Shown here piece after piece: positions 46,713 through 55,552 of a stretch of DNA of 64,000 nt; position 1 is the first letter of the stretch; each line of letters opens with the position of its first letter. Location: contig NZ_KB850000.1 in assembly GCF_000369405.1 (NCBI RefSeq), positions 186,001 through 250,000 of the forward strand, in the 5' to 3' direction. The stretch is from Acinetobacter sp. ANC 3929 (GTDB lineage: Bacteria; Pseudomonadota; Gammaproteobacteria; Pseudomonadales; Moraxellaceae). The notes under the pieces are model-generated. The model made no database searches. It had not been told where the DNA came from and saw nothing but the letters and a program-made list of their open reading frames with translations. The translations under genes were made by a program, and so were the position numbers.

Positions 46713-47575
46713 AAGCTTGTTATTCCCCACGCTATTTTGCACAAACGCATACCAATAGTATGGAAAAACTCACAGCCGTTGCAGATGTGTTGCGTACCCA
46801 TCAAATGGTCGAGTTGGTTGATCCTGGGCTGATTGATATTGAGATATTAAAGAAATTACATCATCCACAATACGTGGATGCTTTTATATCAGGACAATCT
46901 GCGTTTGCAACCATCCAAGGGTTTAAGCCATGGAATGAACAGCTGAGAGATGCGATTTTATCAGTTCAGGCAGGGCAATTATTGGGGGCTGAAATTGCCC
47001 TGAAAGAGGGGGTTGCTGCAAATATTGCACAAGGATTTCATCACGCCAGTTATGAATCGGGTGCGGCCTATTGTACTTTTAATGGTCTAGCACTGATCGC
47101 CAAGCAATATCCAGAAAAACGTATTTTCGTTTTAGACTGTGACCAACATGGGGGTGATGGCACTGCTATTTTTACCAATCGAATGACCAATCTGATTAAT
47201 TTTGGAATTTTTGGAATTCGCTTTGGCTGTAAAGCCAGTGAACGCAGTCTGACCCGTTATATTCATCCCAAACAAGGTAATTTTGATTTATACCGTGAAG
47301 CGATCTTTGAGGCATTTCAATATGCTTCGCGTTGGGAGGCTGATTTAATCATTTATCAGGCAGGTATGGACTGTCATCAGCATGATAAATATGGCTCTAA
47401 ATGGTTTACCACTGAGTTGTTATTTGAACGTGATCGTATTGTCTTTGAAATGGCCAAGAAAATGAAAATTCCGTTGCTGTTCGTTTTGGCAGGGGGATAT
47501 CAGGCACTGGATGATTTGGTCCCGTTGCATGTCAATACCTTTAAAGCAGCGAATGAAATCTACTTTTCCAAGTAA
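46706..47575 (+). CDS. Histone-deacetylase-fold protein (AcuC/HDAC family)
   Basis: 289 residues of the arginase/deacetylase fold. The tandem His pair is GFHHASYE, zinc ligands are in FVLDCDQHGGDGT (Asp and His) and YQAGMDCHQHD, and FVLAGGYQ carries the catalytic Tyr region. All active-site positions appear filled, so a zinc-dependent deacetylase or amidohydrolase reaction is likely; family members act on acetylated lysine, acetylpolyamines or acetoin-related targets. Substrate is unknown. It overlaps the preceding unknown gene by seven bases. Confidence 0.87.
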   Translation: MLKACYSPRYFAQTHTNSMEKLTAVADVLRTHQMVELVDPGLIDIEILKKLHHPQYVDAFISGQSAFATIQGFKPWNEQLRDAILSVQAGQLLGAEIALKEGVAANIAQGFHHASYESGAAYCTFNGLALIAKQYPEKRIFVLDCDQHGGDGTAIFTNRMTNLINFGIFGIRFGCKASERSLTRYIHPKQGNFDLYREAIFEAFQYASRWEADLIIYQAGMDCHQHDKYGSKWFTTELLFERDRIVFEMAKKMKIPLLFVLAGGYQALDDLVPLHVNTFKAANEIYFSK

Positions 47576-47583
47576 AATCAAGT

Positions 47584-47618
47584 CATAAAAAAACGCTCAA
47601 GCTGAGCGTTTTTTTATG
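47584..47618. terminator. Bidirectional terminator between the deacetylase-like gene and metI
   Basis: CATAAAAAAACGCTCA and its exact complement, 16 bp, with a 3-base loop. Poly-A/T on both sides serves the convergent genes. Confidence 0.88.
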
Positions 47619-47628
47619 AAGTCATGGG

Positions 47629-48324
47629 TTAGCGCAATTTTGCTAGCCAGTCACCCAGCATTTGTACCATTTGAACCAACAGTAATAACACGATCACGGT
47701 TAAAATCACCACACTTGTGTCAAAACGCTGGTAACCATAAGAAATCGCTAAGTCACCAATACCGCCAGCACCCACAGCACCGGCCATCGCTGTCGCTCCG
47801 ATGAGAGAAATTGTGCCTGTGGTTAAATTTAAAATCAGAGAGCTGCGTGCTTCTGGAATAATAAACTTGAAGATAATTTGCCAAGGTGATGCACCCATCG
47901 CCTGAGCAGATTCAACAATCCCTTCATTCACTTCAAGTAATGAAGTTTCAATTAAACGGCCAAGATATGGACCGACATAAATGGTTAACGGCACAATTGC
48001 AGCCCACGTTCCAATCGAAGTTCCAACCAGCATCTTGGTCAGTGGAATAACAGCGATCAATAAGATAATGAAGGGAAGTGAACGCAGTGCATTGACAATC
48101 GGGTTGAGGAAATAATAAATCGCGCGATTTTGTAAAATACCACCTGTACGGGTAACCACTAAGGTAATGCCTTGTATGAGTCCCCAAATACAGCCGAACA
48201 GCAGCGAGAAGAATACCATTTGGAAGGTTTCTTGTAGTGCTGTAACAAATTGGTCGATAGACAGTGAGCTATGCCAAAACGGAGCGGTGACTTGAGTCAG
48301 CCATTGTACAATTAAATCTCTCAT
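47629..48324 (-). CDS. metI: Methionine ABC transporter permease
   Basis: 231 residues with about five membrane spans and a coupling loop MGASPWQIIFKFIIPEARSS. MetI forms the D-/L-methionine importer with MetN and MetQ. Its start overlaps the metN stop in ATGA form. Confidence 0.94.
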   Translation of the reverse strand: MRDLIVQWLTQVTAPFWHSSLSIDQFVTALQETFQMVFFSLLFGCIWGLIQGITLVVTRTGGILQNRAIYYFLNPIVNALRSLPFIILLIAVIPLTKMLVGTSIGTWAAIVPLTIYVGPYLGRLIETSLLEVNEGIVESAQAMGASPWQIIFKFIIPEARSSLILNLTTGTISLIGATAMAGAVGAGGIGDLAISYGYQRFDTSVVILTVIVLLLLVQMVQMLGDWLAKLR

Positions 48325-49358
48325 TGGCTGACTACTCCAGACTGTTCAACTTTTACCCCTTGAAGTTCAAGAAATTTCACTGTTTCTTGAATCGTTAGCG
48401 GATCACCCAAAAGTTGAATAAACATTTGTCCGATTACCGTGCCATTAATCTCTGTCATATTGGCAAACAAAATATTTAAGCTCACATCAAACTGCTTAAT
48501 CGCTGCTTGAATCACGGTTTCTTGTGCCGAAGTACCCAAGAATTGCAAGCTGTAGATACTATTGTGATGCTTATGTTCAAGATTATTCAAAATGTTGACT
48601 GGTAATTGTTGCTGCAATACTGTTTGAATAAAGGTCTTGGTGGTTGGATGCTGTGGTTGACTGAAAATATCTAGTGTCGGGCCTGTTTCAATGACATGAC
48701 CAGCTTCCATTACCGCAACATAATCACAAACCGATTCAATCACATCCATTTCATGGGTGACCATGACAATGGTGATATTTTGTTCTTGGTTAATCTTTTT
48801 TAATAGCGCCAAAACAGATTTGGTGGTTTGTGGGTCGAGGGCAGAAGTTGCCTCATCACACAGTAAAATTTTAGGGTGATTTGCTAGTGCGCGTGCGATG
48901 CCAACACGTTGTTTTTGACCACCTGAGAGTTCATCAGGGTAGGCATCTTTTTTATGTTTAAGATCAATAAAATCAAGTAATTCGGCGAGGCGCTTTTCTC
49001 GCTCTGCTTTGCTGTGACCAAGTAATTTTAATGGCATTTCAATATTCTCAGACACAGTTTTGGTCTGAAGTAAATTGAAGTGCTGAAAGATCATACCGAT
49101 ATTTGCACGTTCTTGACGAAGTGTACGTGCATCCATTGCAGTAAAGTCTTTTTGGTTAATAATCACTTGTCCCTGAGAAGGGCGCTCAAGTAAATTCACC
49201 AAACGAATGAGCGTACTTTTACCTGCACCACTATAGCCAATAATGCCGAAGATACTGCCTTCTGGAATCTCTAAGTTGATCTGATCCAGTGCATTAATCG
49301 TTTGACCTTTCAACTGATAGTGTTTCGAAATGTTTTTAAATTGGATCATGTTCGTCAA
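48321..49358 (-). CDS. metN: Methionine ABC transporter ATP-binding protein
   Basis: 345 residues: Walker A GYSGAGKST, LSGGQKQR signature, Walker B ILLCDEATSALD, and a C-terminal NIL/ACT-type domain (TSAQETVIQAAIKQFDVSLNI region) that binds methionine for transinhibition in the family. Starts MTNMIQFKNISKHY. Confidence 0.95.
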   Translation of the reverse strand: MTNMIQFKNISKHYQLKGQTINALDQINLEIPEGSIFGIIGYSGAGKSTLIRLVNLLERPSQGQVIINQKDFTAMDARTLRQERANIGMIFQHFNLLQTKTVSENIEMPLKLLGHSKAEREKRLAELLDFIDLKHKKDAYPDELSGGQKQRVGIARALANHPKILLCDEATSALDPQTTKSVLALLKKINQEQNITIVMVTHEMDVIESVCDYVAVMEAGHVIETGPTLDIFSQPQHPTTKTFIQTVLQQQLPVNILNNLEHKHHNSIYSLQFLGTSAQETVIQAAIKQFDVSLNILFANMTEINGTVIGQMFIQLLGDPLTIQETVKFLELQGVKVEQSGVVSQ

Positions 49359-49373
49359 TACTATGCAAAAAAG

Positions 49374-49406
49374 AAAAAACAGGCAAAATCACTTTGCCTG
49401 TTTTAT
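49374..49406 (-). terminator. Hairpin between metQ and metN
   Basis: AAAACAGGCAAA / TTTGCCTGTTTT stem followed by TTTC on the minus strand. It may attenuate transcription so that metQ exceeds metNI. Confidence 0.75.
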
Positions 49407-49420
49407 TTGAGGGTATTATA

Positions 49421-50296
49421 TTACGAATTCGCTTCTGTGAGGTAGCTTGTTGGTTTATTTACGTCAACTTTCGTACCAGCAAAGTGTTCTTGAACATATT
49501 TCTTTACTGCTTCCGTATGATAAAGCGCGCCAACTTTCTGGAGGACAGCATCATCTTTACGTGATTCAGCAGTTGCCAATACATTGACATTTAACTTGGT
49601 GCTTTGATCAACAGGTTCATAGTAGATTGCATCTTTAAGAACGTTTAAACCACCTTCCATTGCAAGCGTATTACCCAATAAAATTGCATCAACTTCGTCT
49701 TTAACACGTACAGCTGTTGCCATTTGGATTGGTTTGATCACGATTTTTTTGCTGTTTTCGATAATGTCAGCAGGGGTGCCTTTTACAGGATCGAAGTCTG
49801 CTTTTAATTTAATCAAGCCAGCACTTTGTAAAAGTAACAAAGCACGTGATTCATTCGCACCATCATTTGGAATCGCAATCGTAGCACCTTCAGCAAACTC
49901 TTCAACTTTCTTCACTTTGCTTGAGTAAATACCCATTGGTTCTAAGTAAGTTGTTGAAACAGGAGCAATCTTGTCTTTATTTGCAGCATTAAATGCGACA
50001 AGGTAAGCGTAAGATTGGAACGCATTTAAATCAACTTCTTTATTCGCTGCGGCAGTGTTCATTGCAACGTAGTCAGTGAAGTTTTTAATTTCGAGTTTAA
50101 GGCCAGCTGCTTTGGTTTCTGGCAATGTTGCGATATAACGCCAAATATCAGCGTCTGAACCTGTAGAAGCGATTACAACGGTTTGTAATGCAGCAGCATC
50201 ACCTTTTTGTTCGGTAGATGCGGTATCAGGTTGTTTACTGCAGGCTGCAAGTAATAACACAGATACACTTAAAAAAAGACTAATCAGCTTTTTCAT
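49421..50296 (-). CDS. metQ: Methionine-binding lipoprotein
   Basis: 291 residues. Lipoprotein signal peptide MKKLISLFLSVSVLLLAAC with lipobox LAAC at Cys 19. The NlpA/MetQ signatures are present: TVVIASTGSDADIWRYI, DLNAFQSYAYL, and GIYSSKVKKVEEF. First gene of the metQNI set, with a long leader. Confidence 0.93.
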   Translation of the reverse strand: MKKLISLFLSVSVLLLAACSKQPDTASTEQKGDAAALQTVVIASTGSDADIWRYIATLPETKAAGLKLEIKNFTDYVAMNTAAANKEVDLNAFQSYAYLVAFNAANKDKIAPVSTTYLEPMGIYSSKVKKVEEFAEGATIAIPNDGANESRALLLLQSAGLIKLKADFDPVKGTPADIIENSKKIVIKPIQMATAVRVKDEVDAILLGNTLAMEGGLNVLKDAIYYEPVDQSTKLNVNVLATAESRKDDAVLQKVGALYHTEAVKKYVQEHFAGTKVDVNKPTSYLTEANS

Positions 50297-50905
50297 GTAT
50301 AAATCCTAATCGGAAAAATGTCGAGAAAATCATTATTTCTCTAGCATTCATGATTGCAATAGGTTTGTATGTTGTAAATTGACATCGCACTCAAAACAAT
50401 CCCTGGATTATTGTAAAAGTTTGAACAAGTGTGATACCTACAACATCCGAAAAGTAGATGAATATTCATGTTCCAATTCAGTATATACAGATAGGAACCA
50501 ACTGTTCATCTCATTTTCAAATCAAATTTGGATTTAGCTGCAATTTGTTTTGTTAGGTGCAATATTCCAGTCATTTAAAAATAATGAAAAAGAATATGTA
50601 GTTAACATAAAAACAACATCTAAAATTTCGGCAATCATAGCAACAATTTATGGGCGGTTATAGTGCAACCACCTGTACTTAGGAGACCAATAGCCTGATG
50701 CGTTAAGGAAAATCATCGACTAAGTAAATCTAAATAAATGATAGTTTTATAGTTTTTCTAGAAAATATAGAGAGATGAATCAATTGAATAATAAATATAT
50801 ATTTTTCTGAATTTTATATTTAAATAATGAATATAGAATTTATGTTTATGCAGTTTATGGAATAAAAAAGCCTTCCGAAGAAGGCTTTTTTATTTGCTTA
50901 AAAAT
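50297..50905. other. 609-base spacer between metQ and purD with structured elements
   Basis: The longest gene-free stretch of the window. It holds the metQ promoter and leader (minus strand), the purD terminator, a nested inverted repeat (GATGAA/TTCATC around GTTCC/GGAAC, 50457-50510), a perfect 12-bp palindrome ATGAATATTCAT (50458-50469), and a GC-richer island at 50651-50730. A short ORF (50280-50333) overlaps the metQ start. No larger ORF is credible. Confidence 0.5.
50861..50894 (-). terminator. Terminator of purD
   Basis: AAAAAAGCCTTC / GAAGGCTTTTTT with a CGAA loop, 12 bases beyond the purD stop. Confidence 0.85.
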
Positions 50906-52192
50906 TTATTCAGCTTTTTCACGAGCAATTGCGCGGTAACCAATGTCACTACGGTATTGCATACCCGTAAAAGTCACTTGCCCACATACTTCTAATGCAT
51001 TGATTTGTGCTTCTAGCACGGTATCACCAAGTGCTGTAACGCACAGTACGCGACCACCAGCGGTAATCACATGACCATCAGCACTCATTGCAGTGCCTGC
51101 GTGGAAAATCTTGGTGTCTTCTGGAGACTGACCAAGACCTGAAATCACATCGCCGTTACGTACGGTTTCTGGATAACCTTCTGCTGCGAGTACGATACCA
51201 ATTGATTTACGTTCATCCCATTCAGCTTCGCTTGGCAAGTTACCTGCAATACCTGCTTCAACTAAATCAACTAAAGATGATTTTAAACGCATCATAATCG
51301 GTTGGGTTTCTGGATCACCAAAGCGACAGTTGAATTCGATCACACGGGGTTGACCTTGTTCATCAATCATCAAGCCTGCGTATAAGAAACCTGTATAAAC
51401 ATGACCGTCTGCTGCCATACCATCAACAGTGGGGCGCATCACTTCGTTCATGACACGTTCAAAGACTTCTGCAGTCACTACAGGTGCAGGAGAGTAAGCT
51501 CCCATACCACCAGTGTTTGGACCTTCATCACCTTCGAAAATACGTTTATGGTCTTGTGATGTGGCCATCGGCAAAATGTTATTGCCATCGATCATGCAAA
51601 TGAAGCTTGCTTCTTCACCTGCAAGGAACTGTTCAATCACGACACGAGAACCAGCATCACCAAACTTGTTACCTGCAAGCATATCGTCAATAGCAGCAAA
51701 AGCTTCTTCGTTAGTCATGGCTACGATGACGCCTTTACCTGCAGCTAGGCCGTCCGCTTTAATTACGATTGGTGCGCCATTTTTCTCAACGTAGGCTTTA
51801 GCCGCATCAACTTCGGTGAATACGTCATAAAAAGCGGTAGGAATGTTGTGACGTTTTAAGAAGTGTTTAGCAAATGCTTTAGAACCTTCAAGCTGTGCAG
51901 CATACTGAGTTGGCCCCCAGATTTTTAAACCTGCTTCACGTGCTGCATCTACTACACCATTGACTAATGGTGCTTCTGGACCAACAATGACCAAAGCAAC
52001 ATCATTCTCTTGTGCAAATTTGATGATGGCTGGATTGTCTAAAATATTCAGATCAATATTTTTACATTTGTCTTCAGTTGCTGTACCTGCATTACCTGGT
52101 GCAACGAAAACTTGAGTGACTTTTGCATCTTGTGCGATTTTCCATGCAAGTGCATGTTCACGGCCACCGCTACCCAAAACTAAAATATTCAT
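50906..52192 (-). CDS. purD: Phosphoribosylamine-glycine ligase
   Basis: GAR synthetase of purine synthesis. 428 residues: MNILVLGSGGREHALAW, then an ATP-grasp domain with VIKADGLAAGKGVIVA, and EFNCRFGDPETQ at the metal site. Downstream of purH across a structured repeat. Confidence 0.97.
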   Translation of the reverse strand: MNILVLGSGGREHALAWKIAQDAKVTQVFVAPGNAGTATEDKCKNIDLNILDNPAIIKFAQENDVALVIVGPEAPLVNGVVDAAREAGLKIWGPTQYAAQLEGSKAFAKHFLKRHNIPTAFYDVFTEVDAAKAYVEKNGAPIVIKADGLAAGKGVIVAMTNEEAFAAIDDMLAGNKFGDAGSRVVIEQFLAGEEASFICMIDGNNILPMATSQDHKRIFEGDEGPNTGGMGAYSPAPVVTAEVFERVMNEVMRPTVDGMAADGHVYTGFLYAGLMIDEQGQPRVIEFNCRFGDPETQPIMMRLKSSLVDLVEAGIAGNLPSEAEWDERKSIGIVLAAEGYPETVRNGDVISGLGQSPEDTKIFHAGTAMSADGHVITAGGRVLCVTALGDTVLEAQINALEVCGQVTFTGMQYRSDIGYRAIAREKAE

Positions 52193-52244
52193 TATTAAGT
52201 TATTTCCCTTTTTCAGTATCTAAGAATATACCTGTTCAGAATAA

Positions 52245-52362
52245 AAAAGTCCCCTCTGAATCTCCCTAAACTCCTCTTTGACAAAGAGAGCAACATGCTT
52301 TTTAGTTTGGATAAAAGTAAGTCCCCCTTTTTATAAAGGGGGATTTAGGGGGATTGTGCTAG
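52245..52362. repeat. Structured intergenic repeat-like element
   Basis: Between purH and purD. It contains CCCCCTTT-TTAT-AAAGGGGG (52323-52342), a near repeat GGGGGATT, and an upstream CTCCTCTTTGACAAAGAG-like arm. Similar in character to the element at 18005-18130. Confidence 0.6.
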
Positions 52363-52375
52363 AGACTCAGATCAT

Positions 52376-53950
52376 TTAGTGACGGAAGTGACGCATGCCT
52401 GTGAAGACCATTGCAATACCAGCTTCATCAGCTGCTGCAATGGTTTCTTCATCACGCATTGAACCGCCTGGTTGGATAATGCATTTAATGCCAGCTTTTG
52501 CAGCATTATCAATACCATCACGGAATGGGAAGAAGGCGTCAGATGCCATAACTGCACCTTCAACTACTAAACCGGCATGTTCTGCTTTAATTGCGGCGAT
52601 ACGTGCTGAGTTAACGCGGCTCATTTGACCTGCACCAATACCAACGGTTTGACGATCTTTAGCATAAACAATCGCATTTGACTTGACGTATTTCGCAACT
52701 TTCCAAGCAAAGATCAAATCATCAATCTCTTGCTCAGTCGGTGCACGCTTCGTCACAACTTTTAGGTCATCTTTAGTGATCATGCCTAAGTCTTGGTCTT
52801 GAACCAATAAGCCGCCATTGACGCGTTTGTAGTCAAGCTGTGGTGCGCGTGCATCAATTGCAGGAAGTTCACCGCAAACCATGACACGAACATTCTTCTT
52901 CGCACCTGTGATTTCAAGTACACCATCTGCAAGACTTGGAGCAATAATCACTTCAACAAATTGACGATCAACAATCGCTTGAGCAGTTGCGACATCTAAT
53001 TCACGGTTGAATGCAATGATGCCACCAAATGCAGACTCAGGATCGGTTGCGTAAGCAAGATCATAAGCAGCTTGAATACCGTCTAGCGAAACAGCAACAC
53101 CACATGGGTTGGCATGTTTAACGATCACACAAGCAGGCTTCACAAAAGATTTCACACATTCAAGTGCGGCATCTGTATCTGCAATATTGTTATAAGAAAG
53201 TTCTTTACCTTGTAATTGCTTTGCAGTAGAAACTGATGCTTCTTGAGCAGTTGCTTCAACATAGAAAGCCGCATTTTGATGCGGGTTCTCACCATAACGT
53301 AAATCTTGTGCTTTATTCAGTTGGGTATTGAAGGTACGAGGGAATAGGTCTGCTTCACCTTCAGTTTTACCAACGCGTGCACCTAAATAAGATGCAATCA
53401 TGCCATCGTATTGTGCCGTGTGCTCAAATGCTTTTACTGCTAAGTCGAAACGAGTTTCGTAAGACAACGCACCATTTGTTTTTAATTCAGCAACTACTGT
53501 GTCGTAGTCAGCTGCATTTACGATAATACCTACTGATGCATGGTTCTTTGCTGCGGCACGAACCATTGTTGGACCACCGATATCGATATTCTCGATTGCA
53601 TCTGCAAGTGAACAGTTTGGTTTTGCTACTGTTGCTGCAAATGGATACAGGTTAACAATCACCAGATCAATCGGATCGATGTTGTGTTCTTGCATCACTG
53701 CTTCGTCCAGACCACGACGCGCTAAGATGCCTCCATGAATTTTTGGATGTAATGTTTTTACACGACCATCCATCATTTCAGGAAAACCTGTATGTTCAGA
53801 AACCTCTACTACGGCGATATTGTTGTCTTTAAGCAACTTATATGTACCGCCCGTAGATAAAATTTCTACCCCTAGCGCTGCAAGATTTTGAGCAAATTCA
53901 ACGATTCCAGTTTTATCGGAAACAGAGATTAAAGCACGTTTGATAGTCAT
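52376..53950 (-). CDS. purH: Bifunctional purine biosynthesis protein PurH
   Basis: AICAR transformylase and IMP cyclohydrolase, last two steps of IMP synthesis. 524 residues from ATG 53950 ([15 protein letters not shown]); an upstream start would add an unneeded 20 residues. N-terminal MGS domain ([41 protein letters not shown] segment is conserved) and C-terminal AICARFT domain ending GMRHFRH. It is separated from fis upstream by a strong terminator. Confidence 0.97.
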   Translation of the reverse strand: MTIKRALISVSDKTGIVEFAQNLAALGVEILSTGGTYKLLKDNNIAVVEVSEHTGFPEMMDGRVKTLHPKIHGGILARRGLDEAVMQEHNIDPIDLVIVNLYPFAATVAKPNCSLADAIENIDIGGPTMVRAAAKNHASVGIIVNAADYDTVVAELKTNGALSYETRFDLAVKAFEHTAQYDGMIASYLGARVGKTEGEADLFPRTFNTQLNKAQDLRYGENPHQNAAFYVEATAQEASVSTAKQLQGKELSYNNIADTDAALECVKSFVKPACVIVKHANPCGVAVSLDGIQAAYDLAYATDPESAFGGIIAFNRELDVATAQAIVDRQFVEVIIAPSLADGVLEITGAKKNVRVMVCGELPAIDARAPQLDYKRVNGGLLVQDQDLGMITKDDLKVVTKRAPTEQEIDDLIFAWKVAKYVKSNAIVYAKDRQTVGIGAGQMSRVNSARIAAIKAEHAGLVVEGAVMASDAFFPFRDGIDNAAKAGIKCIIQPGGSMRDEETIAAADEAGIAMVFTGMRHFRH

Positions 53951-53995
53951 GATTTTAGTCAACAGTTTGAAGTCTACAGATTGAAAATAAAAGGC

Positions 53996-54027
53996 AAAAA
54001 AAATGCCCACGAGAACGTGAGCATTTT
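53996..54027 (-). terminator. Strong terminator of fis
   Basis: AAAATGCCCACG / CGTGAGCATTTT stem (one unpaired C/A-type irregularity) followed by eight T on the minus strand. It ends 6 bases beyond the fis stop. Confidence 0.82.
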
Positions 54028-54032
54028 ATCAA

Positions 54033-54302
54033 TTATTCACTCATTAAACCGTGAGCTTTTAACTTTTTGCGTAAAGTTCCACGGTTAAGGCCTAAAATCT
54101 CAGCGGCACGTGTTTGATTACCGCGAGTATATTCTAAGACCACAGATAAAAGAGGTTTCTCCATTTCTGCTAAAACCATGTCATAAACTTGAGATGGTTG
54201 CTCACCTTGCAATTGTGCAAAATAATGACGAACTGCGCGATCTACATGGATGCGAAGAGCGACATCAGATTGAGCCGTAAAAATAGGAGATTTGCTATTC
54301 AT
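54033..54302 (-). CDS. fis: DNA-binding protein Fis
   Basis: Nucleoid protein that bends DNA and activates stable RNA genes. 89 residues, close to E. coli Fis (98). The C-terminal helix-turn-helix [21 protein letters not shown] is the Fis signature; the N-terminal part has the helical dimer and [13 protein letters not shown] core. Usually preceded by dusB in enterics; here the gene upstream is a zinc-ribbon DUF3426 protein instead, so the enteric dusB-fis arrangement is not conserved. A long inverted repeat lies 67 bases upstream. Confidence 0.95.
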   Translation of the reverse strand: MNSKSPIFTAQSDVALRIHVDRAVRHYFAQLQGEQPSQVYDMVLAEMEKPLLSVVLEYTRGNQTRAAEILGLNRGTLRKKLKAHGLMSE

Positions 54303-54368
54303 GCGTTTTAATCCGAAAAATCAAAATATCTACTTGGGTAAAGTGATATAAATGTGGTCTAAATTACT

Positions 54369-54400
54369 GAGTCCTGTTTTAGATCCTAAAACAGTGACTC
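54369..54400. repeat. 32-base inverted repeat upstream of fis
   Basis: GAGTC-CTGTTTTAG-ATC-CTAAAACAG-T-GACTC: a 14-bp stem with one bulged T and a 3-base loop. It is not followed by a T run in either direction, so it is less likely to be a terminator. Confidence 0.8.
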
Positions 54401-54620
54401 TAAAACAATGGGACTATTAGCTTGCCACAAATCCTCGAATTGTGTAAAAAATAAGCGTAACAATAGTTAAATATTTGTTACAGCCTACTTTTAAAAACAA
54501 AAAAACCAACAATGCGCTTATGGGATAGAAGCACAGTTCGTTTAACGATTTTATTGTCTATAAATAACGAGGAGTAAGTAGGTCAAAGCATTCGTGGCGC
54601 GTATCATACCACTGTCAGCG

Positions 54621-54652
54621 AAAAAGTGAGCAATTAAACTTCACTTTTTTTT
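54621..54652. terminator. Terminator-like hairpin beyond the DUF3426 gene
   Basis: AAAAAGTGA / TCACTTTTT stem with an 11-14 base loop. It follows the minus-strand gene at 54678 by 26 bases and has T runs on both strands. Confidence 0.6.
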
Positions 54653-54677
54653 GTTTTTTTGTCACTTTTTTGAGCTT

Positions 54678-55538
54678 TTAGGGCTGTACAAATTCTAAAC
54701 TATAGTCATTGAAGCTATTTTTGCTTTTTGGAAGGGTGAATTCGAAGTGAAAAGGACTGTTGCTTGGAATACGTTGAATCGTTTTCAAACTTTCGACTAA
54801 ATAATCTTGTGGTTTGAGGATGACGTTAAAAACGGCTTCGTCATCTTGTTTGAGCACAACCTTAATAGAAGGGAGTGCCACACTATTCTCATGATGATTC
54901 AAAAGCACACCAGAAAAAACGGTTGTATCTTTCTCGGCCCGCTTTATTTTTACTTTTTCAAAGCTGAGGTCTTTATATTGTTCATTGCTGGTTTTGCATG
55001 AAAAAATGCCACATGCATAATTAAACATCTGATTCAGTGCTGGGCTTTCGTGCATCAGTTTAGGGTTGAACCATAGAATCTGAAATGCAAACACTAAAAT
55101 TAAAGCAATATTCCCTAGACCCCACAAGGTGTAGTACAGCCAGCCATGCTGTTTGTCATTAGTCTCATGATCAATTAACAGGGTATCTTCCGACAGATTT
55201 AAATTGGGTAAGGCTGTAACAGGTTCGGTGTTAAAGTAATTCAAGTTATTGAGATAAGTTAATAAATCAATATTTGAGTTTTCAATTTTCTGATCAAAGA
55301 TGCGCAAAATCTGCATTTGCTTTTCTGCAAACGAGCTGTCAGGTTGAATTGAAGAAAAAAGCGAGCGATTGGTCGGGGTCGGGATATCTTCGCTTTCTGA
55401 TTCTAATAAATTGGTGAGTGCATTAAAGTTAATCACGCATTTTGGACAACAAACCATGCCCTGTGCAACACTGAGTTGTGAAAGGGTCACTTTGTACACA
55501 GTTGAACATTTAGGGCAGCGGGTTTGTTTTTCACTCAT
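54678..55538 (-). CDS. Zinc-ribbon DUF3426 membrane protein
   Basis: 286 residues from ATG 55538 (MSEKQTRCPKCSTVYK). The N-terminal zinc ribbon (MJ0042-type) uses two CPKC pairs, CPKCSTVYK and CCPKCVINF. A single membrane helix lies near residues 140-160 (LWGLGNIALILVFAFQILW), followed by a DUF3426 domain with SVALPSIKVVLKQDDE. It is typically adjacent to prmA; function unknown. Starts 14 bases downstream of prmA. Confidence 0.86.
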   Translation of the reverse strand: MSEKQTRCPKCSTVYKVTLSQLSVAQGMVCCPKCVINFNALTNLLESESEDIPTPTNRSLFSSIQPDSSFAEKQMQILRIFDQKIENSNIDLLTYLNNLNYFNTEPVTALPNLNLSEDTLLIDHETNDKQHGWLYYTLWGLGNIALILVFAFQILWFNPKLMHESPALNQMFNYACGIFSCKTSNEQYKDLSFEKVKIKRAEKDTTVFSGVLLNHHENSVALPSIKVVLKQDDEAVFNVILKPQDYLVESLKTIQRIPSNSPFHFEFTLPKSKNSFNDYSLEFVQP

Positions 55539-55552
55539 AAGTAACAGTGTTC

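Larger units (their letters stand above)
54303..54677. promoter_or_regulatory. 375-base upstream region of fis
   Basis: Gene-free and AT-rich. It contains the fis promoter (not resolved by eye), a long inverted repeat at 54369-54400, and a terminator-like hairpin at 54621-54652 near the other end. No ORF of note. Confidence 0.45.
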
